Below are positions 1-5,478 of a stretch of 6,661 bases of DNA, in pieces. The notes under the pieces are model-generated. The model searched no databases. It had not been told where the DNA came from and worked only from the letters and a program-made list of their open reading frames with translations. The stretch spans positions 1 to 6,661 of the forward strand of contig DKQR01000039.1 in NCBI GenBank assembly GCA_002471805.1, written 5' to 3'. A program made the position numbers and the translations under genes. Source of the stretch: Fidelibacterota bacterium UBA7303 (GTDB lineage Bacteria; Fidelibacterota; Marinisomatia; Marinisomatales; UBA1611). Position 1 is the stretch's first letter. Every line of letters begins with the position of its first letter.

Positions 1-152
1 GGTAAAATATTCGGAATGTATTCCATGGGTATATGCCGCGCAAATTTTAGTGCACAAATATCCAATTCCTTTTTTTCCCTTACATCCAAAAGAATAAAAT
101 CCTCTTTTGTATCCATTTTTTCTTTCAGAGCAGAAACGGATATTTCTATCAT
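1..152 (-). CDS. Rhodanese-like domain protein, N-terminal fragment (3' end outside window)
   Basis: I translated this frame by hand from the ATG at 152..150; it stays open for 50 codons to the window edge. The start reads MIEISVSALKEKMDTKED, followed by FILLDVREKKEL (residues 19-30) and FARHIPMEYIP (37-47). This is the usual opening of a single-domain rhodanese: a short strand, an amphipathic helix, the LLDVRE strand with its conserved Asp (D23) and Arg (R25), then the HIP motif (40-42). Rhodanese domains transfer sulfane sulfur through a cysteine loop roughly 60 residues into the domain. That loop lies beyond the window, so catalytic competence cannot be judged. C33 is not the catalytic position. 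No signal peptide is present, so the protein is probably cytoplasmic. It starts 9 nt after the GDPD stop, without a strong Shine-Dalgarno, which suggests coupled expression. The partner or substrate is unknown. The fragment could be a lone rhodanese or the first domain of a longer protein. Confidence 0.8.
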   Translation of the reverse strand, partial: MIEISVSALKEKMDTKEDFILLDVREKKELDICALKFARHIPMEYIPNIL

Positions 153-161
153 GACAACACT

Positions 162-962
162 CTATAAGACCGCCGAGGCTGGATTATCAGTGATCACTCC
201 AGAAACACCGCGCTTTATACACCATTGAATTCCCGGTAAAGAATTCACAGTCCACAGATTAACACCGAGGCCATGTTTCACACACTCACCAAACATGGCC
301 TCATCAGCGAGCCCCGCTTCAGGGTGTAAAAAATCCGGGTGAATCCAGTGAGTCAGCATAGCCAGCCTTACATCCTCAACAAGGTAACCCACATAGACCT
401 GGGGATGAAACAGTCTTAAATATCCCACGACAAAAGGGTTGAAACATGACAAAATAAAGCGATGTTTTATTCTTCCTGCACGGGTCATCCTGCCAATTGT
501 CCTGGCAGTGGAAAGATCAAAAACAGATTTGCATTTTATTTCTATATTCAGGAAGATGTGCCCGGGTATTTGATCCAGCACATCGGTCAGCCTGGGGATC
601 GGCTGCATATTTTCCGGGTGGCTGTAGACACCTGCCCGAATCAGATCCAGGTCTTTATAGTTCTTTTCATAGAGCCAGCCATGGCCGTTTGTTTCCCGTT
701 CCAAGTCAAAATTATGGGAACATACCACCGTATCGTCCTTTAACTGGCAAACATCCATTTCCAAATAGGTGAACCCATAGTCTATCGCCTCCAGGAAGGC
801 AGCTGCTGTATTTTCCGGGGCGCGAACCTTTGAACCTCGATGTGCTATCATGACTGTTCCGAAGTCATTAAATACATTGTTTTTTCTGGCCCGCCAGTAA
901 TAACGGTGGCGTACAAACGCCAGCAGAATGATAATGGCTATAAATGACAGCAGCACTGTCAA
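162..962 (-). CDS. Membrane-anchored glycerophosphodiester phosphodiesterase (GDPD family)
   Basis: A 266-residue GDPD-family TIM-barrel enzyme, predicted to hydrolyse glycerophosphodiesters to glycerol 3-phosphate and an alcohol using a divalent metal. All family signatures are visible: IAHRGS (39-44; H41, R42), APENT (48-52; E50), LEMDV (67-71; E68, D70), the second catalytic histidine H83, NIEIK (139-143; E141, K143), LWTVN (236-240) and the closing GVITDNP (255-261). The length is normal for the UgpQ-like class, so the domain is complete. Residues 3-17 form one hydrophobic segment followed by a basic stretch (R18 to K27), which by the positive-inside rule places the catalytic domain in the cytoplasm. 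The start codon is TTG, overlapping the acylase TGA stop in TTGA; no strong Shine-Dalgarno precedes it. A GTG at codon 3 is an alternative. The next ATG (codon 38) abuts the HRG motif and would remove the anchor, so it is unlikely. Substrate head group is not predictable. Confidence 0.93.
   Translation of the reverse strand: MTVLLSFIAIIILLAFVRHRYYWRARKNNVFNDFGTVMIAHRGSKVRAPENTAAAFLEAIDYGFTYLEMDVCQLKDDTVVCSHNFDLERETNGHGWLYEKNYKDLDLIRAGVYSHPENMQPIPRLTDVLDQIPGHIFLNIEIKCKSVFDLSTARTIGRMTRAGRIKHRFILSCFNPFVVGYLRLFHPQVYVGYLVEDVRLAMLTHWIHPDFLHPEAGLADEAMFGECVKHGLGVNLWTVNSLPGIQWCIKRGVSGVITDNPASAVL
959..962 (-). other. TTGA stop/start overlap between acylase and GDPD
   Basis: On the minus strand the acylase stop TGA (961..959) shares bases with the proposed GDPD start TTG (962..960). 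The best upstream Shine-Dalgarno-like tract is only GGTG at 974..971, so initiation probably depends on ribosomes terminating on the acylase gene. The start choice rests on the N-terminal hydrophobic segment that it includes; the GTG two codons later cannot be excluded. Confidence 0.65.
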
Positions 963-3358
963 GGTTTCAGCACCAGGTGCCTGAAATTTTCTTCTGTTCG
1001 TATATAATCTTCCTCAAACCAGGTGGTGCGGTACTGGCCACTATGATAAAGCTGTGCCTGGTCTCGGTAATGAGGGCTACCGGGAATTCCAGACTGTCCG
1101 GTAGGCAGAATAAACTGCGTTTCATTCAAATTGGAAAAATCAACAATGCGCCTCATGGAGGCGCCGGAGGTTTGATGGTAGGGCTTATGAAAGGAATATC
1201 CGCCGGCATTGGGTGTTTTATCAGAGCCGCCGGTACGGTAGGGACCGACACTTAAATCAAAAAGCCAGTTCAAAAAACGGACTTTGGACAACAGGTGCCT
1301 GTGGGTTACTGAATGCGCATCACCCCACTTCCAGTTGGAATGATTGACACCATAGCTGCTTTCAATGTTGTCAACGGCGTTTGTAATGGATGTGTATATT
1401 ATTTCATCCAGGGATTCTATTCTTAATTTTGTTTCAATATTGTCTATCCATGATGAATTCTTGTTTTTTAAAACCTCTCTGATATTTCTATTCACCAGGT
1501 AATTCAATCCGGTATAGGCATCCAAATAGTTCTTTCCCAGCAAACTGAGTTCATCGCCATAAAGATTGATCGTCAGGCTGCGCATAAAGGCGTGGAAGAT
1601 AAGCGCTGCTTCTGAATCAACGCCTTCTACGCCGTTCCATTCCCGCAGATATCGAAATGCCCTGGCCAGGTTTCCTGTTTCATCTCCTTTCTCGACAGCC
1701 AGTATATAGGGGGTTATTTCTTGGGCGAATGGAGACGTGAGTTCAAGTTGGATTGATTTCATATCTTCTACTGTGGCATTTACAAGGGTATCCAGTCTTT
1801 TCTTTATCTGTTCCGCCCTGCTGGGATCCGCCCATAGCCCGCTGATATAGTAGGGGAAATTATCACCGATGGTTTTGTTATTGGCGGTGGAGATATATCC
1901 GGTTGGAGGATTAAACAGGTATGGCATTTGACTGTAGGGCACTTTCCCTTTCCAATCATATTGTGAATCATTTCCAGGTCGTGGTACCATGCTGAACCCC
2001 TCCTTGCGGACGGGGACAAACACAGCGGGACGCCAGCCTATATTTCCATCCGCATCTGCGTATACAATATTTTGCCCGGGGACACCAAAATTATTCAGTG
2101 ACTTTGTAAAATCATCCCAGTTTTCCATGGTGTTTATACCAACCCAGGCATCCATTTCCTTGGTGACCCAATGTCCGGTCCACGACATAGACATGGCTGT
2201 ATCATCATTCCGCAAAAGAGAGTGTATATCGCTGATGATAGGACCATGGTGGGTCAACCGGATCACAATGGTGGTGTCCTCACCATTCTTTAAAGGAATG
2301 GTTTCCTCCAGAACTGTCATAGGCAGCCATTTATCATCATGTCTGTACTCGTTCTTATTATCAGGATTGATTGTTTCTATAAAAAAATCCACATCATCCA
2401 CCATGGTATTTGTAAAGCCCCAGGCCACATGCTTATTCTGCCCGATGACCGGAACTGGAATCCCCGCGATGCACACACCGGACACATCAAATCGCCCTCC
2501 TTTTAAATGCATCTCAAACCACCTTGGAGGCTGAGTAAATGCCAGGTGGGGGTCATTTGCCAGTAACGGTTTTCCAGAAGCTGTTCTGGAGCCGGAGATT
2601 ACCCAGTTGTTGGAGCCAATATCCGCATTGTGCTCTCCAAACAGGTCCCGCAATGCAAATTCCTGATCGAGTACTGCATCAAATACGGGCTTGAATTGAT
2701 CATATTCTATGGCCGCAATTGTGGGTTTATCATCAGCGTAGCCGGGGATGATTTCAGCAAGTTTCTCTTCACCAAAATATGAAGCAATGGCTCCATAAAC
2801 AATTTCCGGTTCCCAGGCGCCCTGCATTTCATGGGCCATCATCCTTTCATAACCGGCAACGATAGTTGGGTCCCATAGCGGAGGATCCATACCCAGGATT
2901 TTGAATTCGATAGGCGGATCTTCCTTTATTTCCTTGATACGGGAATTGATACCATTGCAGAACGAATTATAGATAGATCTTTTATTGACATCCATGGCTG
3001 CAACCATTTTTTTTGCTGTAGCGTGTATTCGCCATGTACGCAGATAAATATCCGTTGATAAGAAATCATCTCCCAGCGCAGATGCAAGCTCCCCTCGAAC
3101 ACCCAGGGCCACTGTTGACAATTGGAATAAACGCTCCCTGGCTGCCAGGTAGCCCGCAGCGTAAAATAAATCATCTTCATTCCGGGCAAATACATGGGGT
3201 ACGGCCCATTCGTCAAAGAAAACGTCCACAGAAGACGTTAATCCATCAAGCTGTATTTCGCCCTCGTACCTGGGTAGCGGGTGATGCAGCCACACCCAAA
3301 ACCAAAAGAGAATAAGTACAAGAAACCCAACGATAGTTTTCCAGATGCGTTTATTCAT
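959..3358 (-). CDS. Penicillin acylase family N-terminal-nucleophile amidohydrolase, membrane-tethered
   Basis: A 799-residue precursor of the penicillin amidase (S45) family, which hydrolyses amide bonds of N-acyl compounds after autocatalytic cleavage into two subunits. The predicted cleavage is in ADIGSNNW (245-252) between G248 and S249, making S249 the N-terminal nucleophile of the large subunit. Other family marks are LLANDPHL (265-272), WGFTN (313-317), DDVDFF (321-326), HHGPI (370-374), PGQNIVYADADGNIGW (427-442), STANN (490-494; N493 probable oxyanion residue), GASMRRIVDF (732-741) and GQSGIPGSPHYRDQ (754-767). Counting from S249, D321, V323 and D324 fall at the beta-chain positions 73, 75 and 76 that bind calcium in E. 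coli penicillin G acylase (recalled numbering). Residues 9-24 are hydrophobic after a basic MNKR start, with no clear AxA cleavage site, suggesting a periplasm-facing tethered enzyme. The ATG has only a weak AAGA upstream. Length is typical. Substrate is unknown: acyl-homoserine lactones, acyl amino acids, acyl peptides or beta-lactams are all possible for the family. Confidence 0.95.
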   Translation of the reverse strand: MNKRIWKTIVGFLVLILFWFWVWLHHPLPRYEGEIQLDGLTSSVDVFFDEWAVPHVFARNEDDLFYAAGYLAARERLFQLSTVALGVRGELASALGDDFLSTDIYLRTWRIHATAKKMVAAMDVNKRSIYNSFCNGINSRIKEIKEDPPIEFKILGMDPPLWDPTIVAGYERMMAHEMQGAWEPEIVYGAIASYFGEEKLAEIIPGYADDKPTIAAIEYDQFKPVFDAVLDQEFALRDLFGEHNADIGSNNWVISGSRTASGKPLLANDPHLAFTQPPRWFEMHLKGGRFDVSGVCIAGIPVPVIGQNKHVAWGFTNTMVDDVDFFIETINPDNKNEYRHDDKWLPMTVLEETIPLKNGEDTTIVIRLTHHGPIISDIHSLLRNDDTAMSMSWTGHWVTKEMDAWVGINTMENWDDFTKSLNNFGVPGQNIVYADADGNIGWRPAVFVPVRKEGFSMVPRPGNDSQYDWKGKVPYSQMPYLFNPPTGYISTANNKTIGDNFPYYISGLWADPSRAEQIKKRLDTLVNATVEDMKSIQLELTSPFAQEITPYILAVEKGDETGNLARAFRYLREWNGVEGVDSEAALIFHAFMRSLTINLYGDELSLLGKNYLDAYTGLNYLVNRNIREVLKNKNSSWIDNIETKLRIESLDEIIYTSITNAVDNIESSYGVNHSNWKWGDAHSVTHRHLLSKVRFLNWLFDLSVGPYRTGGSDKTPNAGGYSFHKPYHQTSGASMRRIVDFSNLNETQFILPTGQSGIPGSPHYRDQAQLYHSGQYRTTWFEEDYIRTEENFRHLVLKP

Positions 3359-3409
3359 AATATCTTGGCCAATCGATTAATGTATCTATAAAATTTACTG
3401 AGAATAAAA
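3359..3409. other. 51-nt AT-rich intergenic gap between M1 peptidase and acylase
   Basis: This is the only non-coding stretch longer than 10 nt. It contains two overlapping 8-bp palindromes, TTGGCCAA (3365-3372) and AATCGATT (3371-3378), just upstream of the acylase ATG. The heptamer ATTAATG occurs at 3376-3382 and again at 3409-3415 across the M1 stop. I see no GC-rich hairpin followed by a T-run on the minus strand and no convincing -35/-10 pair, so read-through from the M1 gene is the simplest view. Short AT-rich palindromes are common by chance. Confidence 0.4.
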
Positions 3410-5020
3410 TTAATGTTGTTTGAGAGTAAACAACAGCCAGTTTAAAGGATCCAGATCCAGGGTGGATGTTGCAGGTATAGAAACCCCCGTTGGCTTTTCA
3501 GAAACATTTATGGTGATAGTTTCCAAGGAAAACTTTCCCTGATAGCTGACCTCTACCGGTAAAATAAACCCTGTTTCGGACCACCAGAGCTCAATAAACT
3601 GTTTTTCTCCATTGTGGTAAATTTTTGTTTTCACATTCAGCGTCGGATAATCTTTCTTGTATAAATATTGATCAAAAAACCAGTCCAGCGCCATCCCGGA
3701 GTTTTCCTCCAGTAGCTCCGCAAATTCCCGGGTGGATGTCTGGTTGTTAGGCCGGCGCTTGGGTATCTTTATAAATTCCTTCAGGGTGCTCTTCAGTACC
3801 AGATCGCCAACCAGGTAGCGCAGCATATGCAGTACATAAGCTCCTTTGTAATAGACATCGTTGCCTCGTGTAGCCTCTGTGGTTGCTGGTCTTTCCGGTA
3901 CAATAGGATGTTCGTTGGGGATGTTTTTCCCGCATCGGTCTCTCATAAAGGCGTGGTAGGCGCCCAGGCCAAATTCTTTTTCAACATACAGGGCCTCAGC
4001 ATAGGTAACAAATCCTTCGTGGATCCAAAAATCTGCCCAGTCTGATACGCTGAGATAATTTCCCCACCATTCGTGGCCCATTTCATGGAACAGCAGAAAA
4101 TCATAGCCCAGTTTTGTATTTTTGTATTTATTACCGTATGCAATAATGGTTTGGTGTTCCATGCCCCAATAGGGAGTTTCCACCAGGCCAAACTTTTCAT
4201 CTTGCCAGGGATAAGGCCCAAATTGCTCAGCATAGAAATTGAGATATTTCTCCGCTTTTTCCAGCAGTTCCTCAGCACCATCCCTGGATTCGGGCAAAAC
4301 ATAAAACTCCATATATAGAGGCTGACCCTGGATAAGGCCTCTTCGGGATACGGTCTCAAAGTTTCCTATAGTGATATTAACATTATAGGTGCTGATTGGA
4401 TACTGGGTTTTCCAATGCCAAGTTTCCCTACGGTTCCCTTCGTTTACGATCCCCTGCAATAATCCGTTGCTGGCAACTTTAAGTGGTTCTGGAACGGTGA
4501 CGTAAATATCCACACTGTCTGGTTTATCACTGGGGTGCTCCTTGCAGGGATACCAAATGTGGGCACCATTCTGCTGGCAGGAAACAGCAATCCAGGGATA
4601 TCCATCTTCGCTGGCGGTCCAGGTAACTCCGCCATCCCAGGGCGGGTTTGCGGCCTCCGGCGGCTTGCCTTTATAGGAAATCTTCAGATGATGATTACTG
4701 TTTAAATCCAGACCGGGGTTTTCAATGAATAGTTTATCGCCGCGCTGAAAGAAAACCATGGATTTTTCATTGACCCAGGCGTTGGAAACGCTGTAGCTAG
4801 ATAAGAGATCTAATACAAGCCTGTGGGGTTTCCTTTTAAGATTAAACCCGATCGTCACTGTTCCACCGATAGTTTTCTTTTCTGGATCCAGCGCAATTCG
4901 CAGTTCGTAATGATGCACATCCATAGCCGCCTGGTTTTTTGTTAAGGGTCCGCCGGAGCTCGTCTTCAGACCAAGAACTACGGTTGAAAGCAGGAACAGC
5001 TGTAGGCCTCTCCGTATCAT
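3410..5020 (-). CDS. Exported M1-family zinc aminopeptidase (short form)
   Basis: A 536-residue gluzincin predicted to remove N-terminal residues from peptides outside the cytoplasm. The zinc site is complete: HEMGH (312-316; zinc ligands H312 and H316, catalytic E313), then 18 residues to the third ligand E335 in WIHEGF. The exopeptidase motif reads GMEHQ (286-290), a variant of the GxMEN signature that I recall in many bacterial M1 proteins. The YxKG tyrosine, the usual transition-state stabiliser, is Y390 in VYYKGAY. Residues about 33-225 are the N-terminal beta domain, 226-455 the thermolysin-like catalytic domain, and 456-530 a short beta-rich tail; the large helical domain of full-size APN enzymes is absent, so this is a short form. 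The N-terminus (MIRRG, hydrophobic 8-18, small residues 20-24) looks like a Sec signal peptide without a lipobox cysteine. C148 and C159 flank the conserved IWYP segment and could form a disulfide. It overlaps the reductase by one base, with AGGAA just upstream. Specificity is unknown. Confidence 0.95.
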   Translation of the reverse strand: MIRRGLQLFLLSTVVLGLKTSSGGPLTKNQAAMDVHHYELRIALDPEKKTIGGTVTIGFNLKRKPHRLVLDLLSSYSVSNAWVNEKSMVFFQRGDKLFIENPGLDLNSNHHLKISYKGKPPEAANPPWDGGVTWTASEDGYPWIAVSCQQNGAHIWYPCKEHPSDKPDSVDIYVTVPEPLKVASNGLLQGIVNEGNRRETWHWKTQYPISTYNVNITIGNFETVSRRGLIQGQPLYMEFYVLPESRDGAEELLEKAEKYLNFYAEQFGPYPWQDEKFGLVETPYWGMEHQTIIAYGNKYKNTKLGYDFLLFHEMGHEWWGNYLSVSDWADFWIHEGFVTYAEALYVEKEFGLGAYHAFMRDRCGKNIPNEHPIVPERPATTEATRGNDVYYKGAYVLHMLRYLVGDLVLKSTLKEFIKIPKRRPNNQTSTREFAELLEENSGMALDWFFDQYLYKKDYPTLNVKTKIYHNGEKQFIELWWSETGFILPVEVSYQGKFSLETITINVSEKPTGVSIPATSTLDLDPLNWLLFTLKQH

Positions 5021-5027
5021 TATTCCT
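5018..5027 (-). promoter_or_regulatory. Coupled start: AGGAA ribosome binding site and TAATG overlap
   Basis: On the minus strand AGGAA (5027..5023) sits inside the last codons of the reductase, two bases before the M1 ATG (5020..5018). The reductase stop TAA (5022..5020) and the ATG share one A, giving TAATG. The spacing is shorter than ideal for independent initiation, which fits termination-reinitiation coupling between the two genes. Confidence 0.6.
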
Positions 5028-5472
5028 GTACTTTATACTGATACTGATAAATCCCCGCTATTTCATCCACAGCAATCATGGTTTCAAACCGCAGGGATAA
5101 TTCAGTAATGGGATCAGTGAAGAGGCGAACACCAGCGCCAAAAACAAAAGGATGGGGTGTAATATATAAATGGGTCAGGAAGGGGGCGAAACGGGAATAG
5201 GTCTTCCCGCCCCCAATGATAAAACATCGCTCGGCAGCAAGTTTCGACAGAACTGATTCTGGTGCATCATCGCGGCGAACCACAATCATGTCCCTCCCAT
5301 CCAGTTGATGGTTGAGGGTCTCATAGGTGTTGGAGCCCATGATCACTGGAAATCCTATGGTTTGTTTTTTAAATAAATGGAGGTCTTTCGACCAGGCTGT
5401 CACTTCCCGGCTGTGGCGGGCAATAAAGCCGTCAACTGTAACTGCCGCAATGAGAATAACATCTGTTGGCAT
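5020..5472 (-). CDS. Stand-alone DHFR/RibD C-terminal-like reductase
   Basis: A 150-residue protein of the dihydrofolate reductase-like fold, closest in appearance to the RibD C-terminal domain family (PF01872). Visible motifs are AAVTVDGFIA (9-18), the family's opening strand with the DG pair; PVIMGSNTYETL (42-53), matching the MGRxTxE nucleotide-binding segment; CFIIGGGKTYSRF (83-95), the glycine-rich NADPH-binding loop; and LYITPHPFVFGAGVRLF (102-118), the usual late strand and loop. It lacks the N-terminal deaminase domain of true RibD and does not show the full set of DHFR residues, so neither riboflavin synthesis nor folate reduction can be assigned; the likely role is an NAD(P)H-dependent reduction of an unidentified substrate. 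No signal peptide is present, so it is cytoplasmic. The ATG lies 3 nt after the M16 stop, and the next gene overlaps its stop by one base. Length matches small single-domain family members. Confidence 0.85.
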   Translation of the reverse strand: MPTDVILIAAVTVDGFIARHSREVTAWSKDLHLFKKQTIGFPVIMGSNTYETLNHQLDGRDMIVVRRDDAPESVLSKLAAERCFIIGGGKTYSRFAPFLTHLYITPHPFVFGAGVRLFTDPITELSLRFETMIAVDEIAGIYQYQYKVQE

Positions 5473-5478
5473 CTCCTA
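5470..5478 (-). promoter_or_regulatory. AGGAG directly abutting the reductase ATG
   Basis: The minus strand reads TAG GAG ATG, where TAG (5478..5476) ends the M16 gene and ATG (5472..5470) starts the reductase. AGGAG (5477..5473) is a strong anti-SD match but has zero spacing to the ATG, and no alternative start codon follows at normal distance. Reinitiation by ribosomes finishing the M16 gene is the likely mode. Confidence 0.5.

Noticed and set aside
16..228. Plus-strand open frame of 70 codons
   Set aside because: It lies opposite the rhodanese start and the GDPD end. Its translation resembles no family, whereas the minus strand encodes recognisable motifs.
944..1255. Plus-strand open frame of 103 codons across the acylase/GDPD junction
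   Set aside because: It is antisense to the conserved C-terminal GQSG...SPHY region of the acylase, with no ribosome binding site or family resemblance.
1989..2534. Plus-strand open frame of 181 codons
   Set aside because: It is entirely antisense to conserved penicillin acylase sequence, has no recognisable domain, and is best explained as a shadow of that gene's codon use.
5020..5472. True dihydrofolate reductase (folA) or riboflavin RibD
   Set aside because: It lacks the deaminase domain of RibD, and its motifs fit the RibD C-terminal-like group better than FolA, so no symbol is given.
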